A DNA stretch of 64,000 nucleotides. Source: Massilia sp. PAMC28688 (GTDB lineage: Bacteria > Pseudomonadota > Gammaproteobacteria > Burkholderiales > Burkholderiaceae_D). Numbering within the stretch: position 1 is the stretch's first letter; each line of letters starts with the position of its first letter. Location of the stretch: contig NZ_CP080378.1 of assembly GCF_019443445.1 (NCBI RefSeq), forward strand, positions 3,224,001 to 3,288,000, in the 5' to 3' direction. Made by a program: the position numbers and the translations under genes. Shown here one piece after another: positions 27,004 to 36,406 of the stretch. The notes under the pieces were generated by a model. That model was given only the letters and a program-made list of their open reading frames with translations. It was not told the origin of the DNA and did not search any database.

Positions 27004-27410
27004 CCATCCCCGCAGAAGCTGACGATGAATATCGACACACGATTTGCCTGCGCTGGCAGCCCAACTGCGAGGGAAGCCGATCTGCCCCCTCCGGAGCGTG
27101 CCAACGCTGACTATCCCAGCGGCTACCCGAGCATGCCAGTGGTCGCTGGCAACACGCGCCGCTCATCTATTGTCCGTCCGCTTTGTAATGTGCCAAAGGG
27201 TTGTCCTGTTTTGCACCCGGGCTTGGCGATTACCGCCGCGGCAGGGCCCCTCCTCGGAAATGCTGCCTCGCGCGTTCGGCCGGGCCGGGCCGGCCCGCCC
27301 GGGCGAACGCTGCCGTGCCTCAAGGGGAACATTACTACGTCGCCTGATATGGGCCATGCCCGGTCGCCGGGAGGGTTGCCTCCAACCGCGCCGTCGACGG
27401 TGGCAGTGTC
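27004..27410. other. Gap of 0.4 kb with a GC-rich hairpin
   Basis: No credible gene. The reading frames here are compositionally odd shadows. The notable content is an almost perfect GC-only hairpin at 27274-27308. No clear promoter for the following epimerase was found. Confidence 0.5.
27274..27308. repeat. Strong GC-rich inverted repeat (hairpin)
   Basis: The 35 bases begin GTTCG and end CGAAC; the arms between are runs of C and G that pair nearly throughout, with one mismatch and one bulge. There is no T-run on either side, so it is not a standard intrinsic terminator. It may stall polymerase, protect an RNA end, or be a relic. Confidence 0.6.
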
Positions 27411-28349
27411 ATGAGCGGCATTCTGGTCACCGGCGCTACCGGTTTCGTTGGCAGCGCCCTGTGCGCGGAACTGGAAGCGCGCGGCATCGGTCACCGCGGC
27501 GCGGTGCGTGCCGGTCCCGCGCCGGGACAGGTCGCAGTGGGCGACCTGGGCGCCAGCGCCGATTGGACCAGGGCGCTGGCGGGTATCGATTGCGTGGTGC
27601 ACCTGGCTGCGCGGGTGCATGTCATGCAAGAGCAGGCACCTGACCCCCTTGAGAATTTTCGCCAAATGAATGTCGCCGCAACGATGCACTTGGCCCGTCA
27701 GGCCCATGCAGCCGGGGTGCGCAGGTTCGTATTTGTCAGCAGTATCAAGGTCAATGGTGAAGCCACGCACGGTATGCCCTTCAGGGCCTGTGACCTGCCC
27801 CGGCCCGAGGATCCTTATGGCCAGTCCAAGCTGGAAGCCGAGCAAGCCTTGTTCGCTTGGGGCCGCGGCAGCGGCATGGACATCGTAGTGGTTCGCCCAC
27901 CGCTCGTGTACGGGCCAGGGGTCAAAGCAAATTTCCGGCAGCTGATCGTGCTCGCTGCACGCGGCTGGCCCTTGCCATTCGGGCGGGTCGACAACCGGCG
28001 CAGTATGGTCGCCTTGGCCAATCTGGTCGACCTGCTGATCGTTGTGACACAGCATCGGGAGGCGCCTGGACGGGTGTGGCTGGTGTCGGACGGCGTCGAC
28101 CTCAGTACCCCGGAACTGATCAGGCTGCTGGCCGCGGCGGCCGCGCGCCGTGCGTACCTGCTGTCGGTGCCGCCCGGCCTCCTACGCCTCGGCGCCCGCA
28201 TAATTGGCAGGCAGGCCATGGCCGAGCGTGTTCTCGGTTCACTCCAGGTTGATATCGCTCAAACCCGCGAAGCGCTAGAGTGGACACCAGTCATCGATCC
28301 GCCCACGGCACTCGCCCAGACGATGGCCGCGTATTTAGCCGACAGCTGA
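27411..28349 (+). CDS. NAD-dependent epimerase/dehydratase (WbpV/WbjF-like SDR)
   Basis: A 312-residue extended SDR. The Rossmann motif GATGFVG lies at residues 8-14, HLAARVHVM is the family NAD-binding block, SSIKVNG carries the catalytic Ser, and PYGQSK the Tyr and Lys. It resembles the UDP-HexNAc 4-epimerase/reductase proteins that sit immediately before a small PglC/WbpL-type initiating transferase in O-antigen clusters. It ends six bases before that gene. Substrate uncertain; UDP-GlcNAc-derived sugars are likeliest. Confidence 0.8.
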   Translation: MSGILVTGATGFVGSALCAELEARGIGHRGAVRAGPAPGQVAVGDLGASADWTRALAGIDCVVHLAARVHVMQEQAPDPLENFRQMNVAATMHLARQAHAAGVRRFVFVSSIKVNGEATHGMPFRACDLPRPEDPYGQSKLEAEQALFAWGRGSGMDIVVVRPPLVYGPGVKANFRQLIVLAARGWPLPFGRVDNRRSMVALANLVDLLIVVTQHREAPGRVWLVSDGVDLSTPELIRLLAAAAARRAYLLSVPPGLLRLGARIIGRQAMAERVLGSLQVDIAQTREALEWTPVIDPPTALAQTMAAYLADS

Positions 28350-28355
28350 TCGACC

Positions 28356-28919
28356 ATGATGAAACGTCTCCTCGACCTGACACTTGCCGTCGTCGCCGCG
28401 CTGTTCCTGTTTATTCCCGTCTGCCTACTCGTCTTGCTCGTCAAGCTCACCTCAAGGGGCCCAGCCCTGTTCTGGTCCGACCGGGTAGGCCAGGACAATC
28501 AAATTTTCTCCATGCCCAAGCTGCGTACCATGCGCGTCGCTACCCCGGTCGTAGCGACCCATCTGCTGGTTGAGCCGGGTGCCTACCTGACCCCGGTGGG
28601 CGGGTTCCTGCGCAGGTGGAGCCTTGATGAACTGCCTCAGCTGTGGTGTATTCTGAAGGGGGAGATGAGTCTGGTGGGCCCGCGTCCGGCGTTGTACAAC
28701 CAGCACAATCTGATTGCGATGCGCACCGGCTGTGGTGTCCATGCCATCCGCCCGGGCTTGACGGGCTGGGCGCAGGTGAATGGGCGCGATGAGTTGCCTC
28801 TGCCGGAAAAGGTGAAACTGGACCATGAGTACCTGTATGTTCAGTCGCTTGCTTTCGATTGCAAAGTCATCTTCCTGACTATCATGAAGGTTTTCCGGCG
28901 CGACGGTATCGCGCATTGA
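28356..28919 (+). CDS. Bacterial sugar transferase, PglC-type initiating phosphoglycosyl transferase
   Basis: A 187-residue monotopic membrane enzyme that transfers a sugar-phosphate to undecaprenyl phosphate. It has the re-entrant hydrophobic N-terminus (LLDLTLAVVAALFLFIPVCLLVLLV), then SLDELPQLWCILKGEMSLVGPRP with the essential Asp-Glu pair, and PGLTGWAQVNGRD. It is the short catalytic-only form, without the WcaJ/WbaP N-terminal membrane domain. Cotranscribed with the preceding epimerase. A second, unrelated initiating enzyme lies at 32083. Confidence 0.9.
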   Translation: MMKRLLDLTLAVVAALFLFIPVCLLVLLVKLTSRGPALFWSDRVGQDNQIFSMPKLRTMRVATPVVATHLLVEPGAYLTPVGGFLRRWSLDELPQLWCILKGEMSLVGPRPALYNQHNLIAMRTGCGVHAIRPGLTGWAQVNGRDELPLPEKVKLDHEYLYVQSLAFDCKVIFLTIMKVFRRDGIAH

Positions 28920-29343
28920 CCCCAAGCAGGCGCTTAAGCGTCGTTGCTCGTCGCCATAGCTGTAATGTAGCGGGGCCGAGATGTCAACGCGCTGCATGCG
29001 CCGTCGGCGTCACAGTCACTGTGGGCGAAGGGCGATGGAATCGACCGGTGTCCCACCTGGCTGCTGCAGGGGACCGGCGGCCGTCGTGCTGCAGCGAATA
29101 AAACATCACCAAGGTGGGAAGTGAGCCGTTGGTTGCCCCGCTACCCCCCCATTTGCGCCTCTGCCGATAGCGCAAGCGCGCGCGAGTGCGTTTTTTTGTA
29201 TAATAGCCGACTTGCCATCGTGGCATTGTGGCAATCTCATCTTCTAAAAGGGCAGTCGCGCCCCGTGGGGCGACCCTTATTAACTACTTCACATAAGAGA
29301 TAAGCGGTCCTTGGCCATTGGCGCGACCGCAAAAGGTAACAGT
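28920..29343. other. Intergenic region upstream of wbpP
   Basis: No gene is credible. TATAAT at 29199-29204 is a perfect -10 hexamer but its -35 region is GC-rich and unlike TTGACA. A GC-rich inverted repeat (GTCGCGCCCC/GGGGCGAC) at about 29252-29272 lies between this -10 and the wbpP start, so a structured leader of about 135 bases is possible. Confidence 0.45.
29199..29204 (+). promoter_or_regulatory. Candidate -10 element for the wbpP operon
   Basis: A perfect TATAAT preceded by a T7 run. The -35 region is poor, so strength and even function are uncertain. Confidence 0.35.
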
Positions 29344-30375
29344 ATGACGACATACGAGCACGTGCAGCAGATGCTGCGCTCCCAGCCACGCACCTGGCTG
29401 ATCACCGGCGTGGCTGGTTTCATTGGATCAAACCTGCTCGAGGCACTGCTCATGCTGGACCAGCGCGTGGTCGGGCTGGACAATTTTGAAACTGGCCACC
29501 GGCGTAATATGGACCTGGTCCGGGCCCAGGTCGGTAGTGCCAGGTGGGCCCGCTTTCAGTTTCACGAAGGCGACATCCGAGATGCAGCAAGCTGTGCACG
29601 CGCCTGCGAGGGCGTGGACGTGGTCTTGCACCAAGCAGCATTAGGCAGTGTGCCTCGCTCTTTGGCCAATCCAGGTCGCAGTAACGACGCTAATGTCACC
29701 GGTTTTTTGAACATGCTCACCGCCAGCCGCGATGCCAAGGCGCAGCGCTTCGTGTATGCCGCATCGAGCTCAACGTACGGCGATCATCCGGCTTTGCCTA
29801 AGGTGGAAGACCGTATTGGCAAGCCTTTGTCACCATATGCAGTGACGAAGCTGGTGAACGAACTGTACGCCGACGTATTTGGGCGGTGCTATGGCATGCA
29901 GACGGTGGGACTACGCTACTTTAATGTGTTTGGTCCCCGGCAAGATCCGGAAGGCGCGTATGCTGCCGTCATTCCGAGATGGTTCAAGGCGCTGATCGAG
30001 GGCGAGACAGTGCAGATCAACGGCGATGGAGAGACCAGCCGCGATTTCTGCTACATCGCCAACGTTGTGCAGGCCAACATCCTGGCCGCCACTGCGACCG
30101 ATGAGGCTAGCGTCAACCAGATCTACAACGTGGCCCTGGGTGATCGCACTACACTGACGGAATTGTACTGGCTGATCCGTGAGCTTGTCAGCGGCCGATT
30201 CCCCGGGGCTCGCACGCAGGCACCCGCCTACGGGCCATTCCGTGCGGCCGACGTTCGTCATTCGCAGGCAAGCATCGACAAGATATCGACGCTGCTCGGT
30301 TACGCGCCGACCCATCGGGTCGCTGACGGCTTGGCGGAGGCTGCCCGGTATTACCTGGAAGCGGGGCGCAGCTGA
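29344..30375 (+). CDS. wbpP: UDP-N-acetylglucosamine 4-epimerase WbpP
   Basis: Interconverts UDP-GlcNAc and UDP-GalNAc. The 343-residue extended SDR has [17 protein letters not shown] (GxxGxxG at residues 22-28), [20 protein letters not shown] and Y165-x-x-x-K169 (YAVTK), followed by [23 protein letters not shown], all hallmark WbpP blocks. ATG 29344 is preferred to the upstream in-frame start at 29311, which adds residues absent from the family. It overlaps the next gene by one base. It would supply GalNAc for the repeat unit. Confidence 0.92.
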   Translation: MTTYEHVQQMLRSQPRTWLITGVAGFIGSNLLEALLMLDQRVVGLDNFETGHRRNMDLVRAQVGSARWARFQFHEGDIRDAASCARACEGVDVVLHQAALGSVPRSLANPGRSNDANVTGFLNMLTASRDAKAQRFVYAASSSTYGDHPALPKVEDRIGKPLSPYAVTKLVNELYADVFGRCYGMQTVGLRYFNVFGPRQDPEGAYAAVIPRWFKALIEGETVQINGDGETSRDFCYIANVVQANILAATATDEASVNQIYNVALGDRTTLTELYWLIRELVSGRFPGARTQAPAYGPFRAADVRHSQASIDKISTLLGYAPTHRVADGLAEAARYYLEAGRS

Positions 30376-31556
30376 TGGCGGACGCGCGATCGAGAGCGCC
30401 GAAACTGTTGTTCGTGGTGACCGAAGACTGGTATTTTTGCTCGCATAGGCTTCCATTGGCGATTGCTGCACGGACTGCGGGATACCACGTAACGCTGGCG
30501 GCGCGTATGAGCGAGCACGGCGAGCTGGTGCGCTCTCATGGCATTGACGTGGTTCCATGGCAGGTCGAGCGCGGTTCGACCAACCCTTTTGGTGAGTTGT
30601 TGGCCTTATATCGCCTGTGGAACATCTATCGCCGGGTCCAGCCAGATCTACTGCATCAAGTGGCCTTGAAGCCTGCGCTGTACGGGAGCTTTCTGGCGCG
30701 CTTAAGCGGCCGGGCAGTCGTGGTCAATGCACTGGGCGGCATGGGTTCGGTGTTCACCTCCGCTTCCCGCTCCAAGGCCTTGCTCAAGCGTGCGCTCACA
30801 TTCAGTTTTCGCTGGCTACTTTCTGGAGACCGCAAGCGACTGATCCTCCAGAACGAGGACGACGCCGCCCTGTTTGAGCAGGTTGCGCGTTTGCCCCGCA
30901 CTGGTATCCGCATCATTCGCGGCGCAGGCGTGAACCTCGCGCATTTTTCAGTGCAGCCCGAACCCGCGGGGCTCCCACTAGTGGTATTACCTGCGCGCCT
31001 GTTGTGGGACAAGGGAATTGGCGAATACGTTGAGGCGGCGCGCATACTCCGCCGGCGCGGCGTTACGGCGCGCTTTGCCATTGCCGGCAGGATTGATCGC
31101 GATAACCCGACCGGCATTGCGCCCGAACTCGTCCAGGGCTGGGTCGAGGAAGGCGTGGTCGAATGGTTCGGCTTGCGTAACGACATGCCGGCCTTGTTAA
31201 GCGCTGCCAATATCGTCTGCCTTCCATCATACCGTGAGGGTCTGCCGAAGGCCCTGCTTGAGGCGGCAGCTTGCGCCCGCGCTATTATTACTACCGACGT
31301 TCCTGGCTGTCGCGAAGTAGTACGCCACGGTGAAAACGGTCTTCTGGTGCCCGTTCGTGACGCGGGCGCGCTAGCCGACGCGCTCGGTCAGTTGTTGGAA
31401 TCGCCCTCGCAGCGTAGTGCGATGGGGGCTGCGGGACGCCGCATGGCCGAGCAGGAGTTCTCGGAAGGAGGCGTCATTGAGCAGACCCTGGCCATTTACA
31501 GGGAGTTGCAGGTTTACCCCCTCGCCGCTGGGACTATGGTTACGGGCACGCCCTGA
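30375..31556 (+). CDS. Family 4 glycosyltransferase (PglA/WbpU-like)
   Basis: A 393-residue GT-B enzyme. Its N-terminal FVVTEDWYFCSHRLPLA and HQVALKPALYGSF blocks, and VVLPARLLWDKGIGEYVEAA plus YREGLPKALLEAAACARAIITTDVPG, are typical of enzymes that add HexNAc to an undecaprenyl-linked sugar. ATG 30375 overlaps the wbpP stop by one base, so the GalNAc-forming epimerase and this transferase are translated together, suggesting UDP-GalNAc as donor (inference). Confidence 0.88.
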   Translation: MADARSRAPKLLFVVTEDWYFCSHRLPLAIAARTAGYHVTLAARMSEHGELVRSHGIDVVPWQVERGSTNPFGELLALYRLWNIYRRVQPDLLHQVALKPALYGSFLARLSGRAVVVNALGGMGSVFTSASRSKALLKRALTFSFRWLLSGDRKRLILQNEDDAALFEQVARLPRTGIRIIRGAGVNLAHFSVQPEPAGLPLVVLPARLLWDKGIGEYVEAARILRRRGVTARFAIAGRIDRDNPTGIAPELVQGWVEEGVVEWFGLRNDMPALLSAANIVCLPSYREGLPKALLEAAACARAIITTDVPGCREVVRHGENGLLVPVRDAGALADALGQLLESPSQRSAMGAAGRRMAEQEFSEGGVIEQTLAIYRELQVYPLAAGTMVTGTP

Positions 31557-32082
31557 CGCCAGCGCAGTGGCAGTGCGTCACGGAGGTATTCTTAGACTGC
31601 AGCTGGAGCATAAGGCGCGAATGTTGTATAGATGCGACAAGGGCATGCATGGCCGCCTGTCGCTGTCACACCGTCAGGGCGGGCATTTTCATGACAATGT
31701 CGCGACAAACTCAGTCCGTCATTTAGGATATTCTGCGTTAGAATAGCGGCCCATTCATATGGCTCAAGGAGATTAGGCTGGCGGTCGTTTTTTTGTCAGC
31801 GTTGCGAAAGCGCAGAGAGCGCCGAGTTCGGTATCTGCAAGCTCCGCGAGGGCGACGGTGGCCAATGTTAAAATCGGTATTTGCACTGTTGCCACCACTG
31901 AGCGGCTCATTCGTCGCCGATTGTGACCGCTTGAGTGGTATGGGTGTTTAGCTACCCCTGATTTGTTGCGCAGGAGCCCCAGCTTTGGACAGCGCTCGAG
32001 CCGCCGCGCCGGTGCGTGATACCGGTGTGTGGGAGTGCTTTCAGCATCCCCCGCGCTGCGGCGCTTTTATAGGAATCCTTGG
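31557..32082. other. Half-kilobase gap upstream of the WecA-like gene
   Basis: No credible gene on either strand. A TAGAAT at 31739-31744 may be a -10 box, without a good -35. The stretch is less GC-rich than its surroundings in places. I see no repeats or mobile-element remains. Confidence 0.45.
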
Positions 32083-33255
32083 GTGAGCCTAATGTTGTCT
32101 ATTATTGTTAGTTTCTTTGTTGCTCTTATCGTTACGCTCTACATTGTCCGATTTTCTCATAAGAATCGGAAGATGCTAGATTTCGATATGGAGGGCGTGC
32201 AGAAAATTCACGCTTTTCCCGTGGCGCGTGTCGGTGGTCTCGGTATTTTCCTGGCTGCCCTGGCAGGCACCTGCGTTCTGTACCTGCGCGCGCCGGAAAG
32301 CGGTTTATGGGCAGTGACACTGCTCTTGTCAGCCCTTCCTGCGTTTGGCTGCGGCATTGTAGAGGACTACACGAAAAACGTGAGCCCGCGCCGGCGCCTG
32401 TTCTTCACGATGATTTCAGCGACTGCCGCATTTTTCCTGCTCGACGCGGCCGTCGTGCGCTTTGACATTCCCATGGTCGATGCTGGACTGGCGGTCGTCT
32501 GGATTTCGCTGCCATTGACCATTTTTGCAATTGCCGGCGTGGCCAATGCGGTCAACATCATCGACGGCTTCAACGGCCTAGCCGGTGCTGTCACCATGTT
32601 TATGTTCGCCTCGCTGGCCTATGTCGCCTTTCAGGTTGACGACATGTTTGTGATGAGCACCGCGCTGTTGATGGTCGGCGCCATTGCCGGTTTCTTTCTC
32701 TGGAATTATCCCCACGGCCTCATCTTCATGGGCGATGGCGGGGCCTACTTTATTGGCTTCATGCTGGCCGAACTGGCGGTTTTGTTGGTGGCGCGCAACC
32801 CCGCGGTATCGGCGTGGTATGCAATCCTGCTCCTGATCTATCCCGTGGTCGAGACGGTCTTTTCCATCTATCGCCGCAAATATATCCGCGGCGTGTCGCC
32901 CGGCCTGCCTGACGGGGTCCACCTGCATATGCTCATCTTCAAGCGCGTGGTCCGCTACACCATCGGTGTGCGTGATGCGCGCGCCGTCACGCGCCGCAAT
33001 TCTCTGACGTCACCTTACCTGTGGCTGCTTTCACTGATGGCCGTGGTTCCGGCCACTTTGTGCTGGTCGAACACGCTGGCGCTAGGCGCGTTCTGTTCCA
33101 TGTTCGTCATGACCTACGTCTGGCTATACGCCCAGATCGTGCGCTTCAATGTGCCTACTTGGTTGATCCTAAATACCTGGCTCGGCAGCCGCGCAGGACA
33201 GGGCCACCCCAGCCCAGCCGGCCTGATCGAGGGCAAGGGTGAGTCCTCCCTGTAA
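32083..33255 (+). CDS. Undecaprenyl-phosphate glycosylphosphotransferase, WecA/MraY family
   Basis: Polytopic membrane enzyme that transfers HexNAc-1-phosphate to undecaprenyl phosphate. About ten membrane segments are visible, with HAFPVARVGGLGIF, the acidic FGCGIVEDYTKNVSPRRR, NAVNIIDGFNGLAG, MGDGGAYFIGF and the His-containing DGVHLHMLIFKRV loop, all family active-site blocks. The start is taken as GTG 32083, eight bases after AGGAAT; ATG 32092 and GTG 32029 are alternatives in frame. It is one of two initiating enzymes in the locus. Confidence 0.88.
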   Translation: MSLMLSIIVSFFVALIVTLYIVRFSHKNRKMLDFDMEGVQKIHAFPVARVGGLGIFLAALAGTCVLYLRAPESGLWAVTLLLSALPAFGCGIVEDYTKNVSPRRRLFFTMISATAAFFLLDAAVVRFDIPMVDAGLAVVWISLPLTIFAIAGVANAVNIIDGFNGLAGAVTMFMFASLAYVAFQVDDMFVMSTALLMVGAIAGFFLWNYPHGLIFMGDGGAYFIGFMLAELAVLLVARNPAVSAWYAILLLIYPVVETVFSIYRRKYIRGVSPGLPDGVHLHMLIFKRVVRYTIGVRDARAVTRRNSLTSPYLWLLSLMAVVPATLCWSNTLALGAFCSMFVMTYVWLYAQIVRFNVPTWLILNTWLGSRAGQGHPSPAGLIEGKGESSL

Positions 33256-33421
33256 GCCTGCAGTGCCGCACATGATTGCTGCCATCGAAGAGCAGTGTTG
33301 TGGCCCGAATCGGGTATAGTTTCGGCAATCGCTCCGGGCTATGTAGCAGCCCCGGTTTTCCGTTCAATCACCTGTTGCCTGGCCAGCGGCCGGCGCATTA
33401 GGACATCTACAGGTATTCCCC

Positions 33422-36271
33422 TTGCTTTCTGTACTGAAAAATACCATTACTTATTCGTGGTGCGGATGCGTGTTGCTCAGCGCGACTTGGGCGCAGGCCG
33501 CCACGCCCGCCACGACTGGCCAGTCCGGCTATATCAACATGCCCAGCGCTGCCGTCCAAGCCGATGGCACTTTCAGCCTTGGTTACAGCTATGACCAGCC
33601 TTACGGCACGCTGTGGGCGACCGCGACGATCCTGCCTTTCATTCAGGTCACAGGCCGCTTTGTTTCCGTCAGTGGAATACCCGGTTTTACTAATGTGCCT
33701 GGCGAATTTGGTTATGAGTATGGGCGCTACAAGGACAAGGTGATCGATTTCAAGGCCAGGCTTCTGGCCGAAGGGCGTTGGGTGCCCGCGGTGGCACTCG
33801 GGGCCAGCGACATCGAGGGAACCGGGCTGTTCAAAGGACACTATCTAGTTGCCACGAAGACCCTGGGATCGGCCAGGAATGTCGAAGTTAGTGCCGGACT
33901 CGGCAGAGGTCGGCTGGATGGCGCTTTTGCCGGTGTGCGATGGCGGTCCACAGCTACTCCGGCCTGGTCCGTGGTGGCTGAGTACGATGCCAACAAATAT
34001 GCCAATGATTTTAACGCGGCGCTCACTGATGCAGGGGCGCGGCGCAAGGGTGCGGTGCTCGGGCTTGAGTATCGCTGGGGCTGGCTCGGCGCCCAAGTGG
34101 CGCGCCACCGCGATCACTTTAGCGCCAATGTCTATGCCAGTGTGCCAATGGCCGCGCGCGAATTCATTCCCAAGATCTACGAACCGCGGCCCCACAATCC
34201 CAAGACGCCCCCGTCACGGCTCACGGTGGCAAGCTTGCGCAACGACCCTGCCAGTGCCGCCCCCCTGATAGCAGCATTGTCGCGCCAAAACTTTAAGAAT
34301 ATCCGAGTGGCCTACGATAGTGGTGTTCTGCGCCTGTCTCTGACCAATGCGCGCATTTCTGAAATGGGCAGGGCGGTGGGACGGGCCAGCCGTACGGCGC
34401 TGGCCTTCGCGCCGGCAGAAACGCGGGCGATCTACCTCACCTATACACGCCTCGAGCAGCCCGTGGCGACTTACGAGCTGCATGACTTGGCTGCGCTGAC
34501 GCACTACCTGACCGGGGCGGGCAAGCGCGACGAGTTTTTGAAAACCGTGGTGGTGCGCTACTCCGGGCCGCACGATTCCCTGGACGTCGACAAGGCAACC
34601 CTTGGGGCGGGGGTGGACGAAGGCACCGGGGTCGGTTTGCATGTCGGACGCGACGGCAACCTGATTCAGGTCAGCTCAGAGGACCGTGAATCGAACCGCC
34701 TGCGCATTGCACCCAAGGTCAATTTCTTTTTCAATGACCCCAGCGGGGCACTGCGCTATGACCTGGCGGCAGTGGGCAGCTACGACCGACGCCTGGGCAG
34801 CGGCCTGTATCTGAACGGCGCGGTTCGCCTTAGCGTGCTGGAGAATATTTCCGGGGTAACCCAGCCGTCGAACAGCGAACTACCGCACGTGCGCACCGAT
34901 GTGGCGGAATACAAGCGCGGCGGGCGTTTTAAGCTCAACCGGTTAATGCTCAACCAGTATTTCAATCCTGCCGAGCGCATATACGCGCGCCTGTCGGCTG
35001 GATTTTATGAGGAAATGTACCGCGGCGTCGGGGGGCAGATTCTGTATGTGCCCAACAATTCACGCTGGGCCACCGACCTTAGCGTGGATGCGCTCCAACA
35101 GCGCGGTGTAAAGGGCTGGCTCGACAAGCGCGATTACCGCACCGTGACGGCTATCGGGGCCCTGCATTACAAGCTGCCCTACGATATCACCGTCACCGCG
35201 CGCGCCGGGCGTTTTCTTGCAAAGGATACCGGCGTGCGTATTGAAATGAAGCGGCGCTTCCGTTCCGGCATCGAGGTCGGTGCTTGGTACACCAAGACCA
35301 ATGGCAACGATATCACCAGCCCAGGCACACCATTGAGCCCTTACAACGACAAGGGCGTGTTCCTGTCGATCCCGCTGCGCACCATGCTGCCTAGCGACAG
35401 CCAGGCCGGTGCGGGTTTTGCTCTGTCTCCTTGGACGCGGGATGTCGGTCAGATGGTCGCTTCGCCGGGCGATCTATACAGCCTGGTGGAGCAGCCGCGG
35501 CGTGACCTGCACCACTACGACGGCCTGGGTGATTTCGCCGAGCGGCCGGACGAAGCGAGCCTCCCGGTAATAAGCAATCCGGTGCGCCCACTGGTTAATC
35601 CCTGGCCCAACTTCCGCGCCCGCCTGGAAGGCTCGGCGGCTGCCTCGCCATCGCTGCCGACCTGGGCCTATGGCGGGGCCCTCGCCAGCGCCGCAGTGCT
35701 CACCAGTGCCGCTTTGGACAAACCTGTTGACAGATTCGTGCGCAAGCACGAAGACCGGCGCCTGACCAATTCCTTGGGCAATTTTGGCAAGAACATGCCG
35801 GTCGCGCTGGTGGCGACCTCCGGCATCGCGGCGGCATTGGGTGACGCCCGTATGCAGAACACCGGCATCATTGCGCTACAGTCGGTCGCCGGGGCAATTG
35901 GTGCCACAGCTATCGGCAAATATTCAACCGGGCGTGCACGACCTGAAGAGAACTTGGGGACGTGGGCCAGTACCGACCGCAGGCGCAGTGACTCTTCCTT
36001 CCCTTCGGGGCATAGTGCCGTTGCCTTTGCGGCGGTGACTCCATTCGCCCAGGAATATGACGCTCCCTGGCTGTATGGGGTTGCCGCCATCAGCGCAGCC
36101 GGCCGGGTCGCGAACCGCAAGCATTTTGTGTCGGACACTGTGGCGGGCGGCCTGATTGGCTATGCGGTAGGCACGCTGCTGTGGGAAGGCCAGCGCAACA
36201 TGGTTAATTCGCAGCTGTCGGTGGTGCCCGGCCCTAAGTCGATTGCCGTGGCCTGGCAAGGCAGTTATTGA
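33422..36271 (+). CDS. YjbH-like outer-membrane protein fused to a PAP2 phosphatase domain
   Basis: A 949-residue exported protein. A signal peptide (CGCVLLSATWAQA) precedes a beta-rich YjbH/GfcD-like region (about residues 28-690; YINMPSAAVQADGTFSLGYSYDQPYG is typical), a family tied to exopolysaccharide export. From about residue 740 a PAP2 phosphatase domain follows, with KYSTGRARP, SSFPSGHS and GRVANRKHFVSD as its three motifs; the usual first Ser of motif 3 (SR) is Gly here. The start is TTG 33422; no ATG gives the signal peptide. It probably acts on the polymer or its phosphorylated lipid carrier in the periplasm. The fusion is unusual. Confidence 0.82.
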   Translation: MLSVLKNTITYSWCGCVLLSATWAQAATPATTGQSGYINMPSAAVQADGTFSLGYSYDQPYGTLWATATILPFIQVTGRFVSVSGIPGFTNVPGEFGYEYGRYKDKVIDFKARLLAEGRWVPAVALGASDIEGTGLFKGHYLVATKTLGSARNVEVSAGLGRGRLDGAFAGVRWRSTATPAWSVVAEYDANKYANDFNAALTDAGARRKGAVLGLEYRWGWLGAQVARHRDHFSANVYASVPMAAREFIPKIYEPRPHNPKTPPSRLTVASLRNDPASAAPLIAALSRQNFKNIRVAYDSGVLRLSLTNARISEMGRAVGRASRTALAFAPAETRAIYLTYTRLEQPVATYELHDLAALTHYLTGAGKRDEFLKTVVVRYSGPHDSLDVDKATLGAGVDEGTGVGLHVGRDGNLIQVSSEDRESNRLRIAPKVNFFFNDPSGALRYDLAAVGSYDRRLGSGLYLNGAVRLSVLENISGVTQPSNSELPHVRTDVAEYKRGGRFKLNRLMLNQYFNPAERIYARLSAGFYEEMYRGVGGQILYVPNNSRWATDLSVDALQQRGVKGWLDKRDYRTVTAIGALHYKLPYDITVTARAGRFLAKDTGVRIEMKRRFRSGIEVGAWYTKTNGNDITSPGTPLSPYNDKGVFLSIPLRTMLPSDSQAGAGFALSPWTRDVGQMVASPGDLYSLVEQPRRDLHHYDGLGDFAERPDEASLPVISNPVRPLVNPWPNFRARLEGSAAASPSLPTWAYGGALASAAVLTSAALDKPVDRFVRKHEDRRLTNSLGNFGKNMPVALVATSGIAAALGDARMQNTGIIALQSVAGAIGATAIGKYSTGRARPEENLGTWASTDRRRSDSSFPSGHSAVAFAAVTPFAQEYDAPWLYGVAAISAAGRVANRKHFVSDTVAGGLIGYAVGTLLWEGQRNMVNSQLSVVPGPKSIAVAWQGSY

Positions 36272-36340
36272 TGTGGGAAAACCCCGGAGGCACAGCGCTG
36301 GGGTCTGCGGTGCCGCTGGTAAGGGCGCAACCTCAGGCAT

Positions 36341-36378
36341 AAAAAAGCCGCCAGACCCTTACAGGGTTGGCGGCTTTC
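36341..36378 (-). terminator. Intrinsic terminator, mainly for the small minus-strand gene
   Basis: GCCGCCA and TGGCGGC arms with an inner CCCT/AGGG pairing. On the minus strand the hairpin is followed by six T residues, so it ends the 36407-36691 gene; on the plus strand a short TTT follows, so it may also stop readthrough from the YjbH-PAP2 gene. Confidence 0.8.
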
Positions 36379-36406
36379 AAACAGGGCGCTGAAGTGACCG
36401 GTCGAA

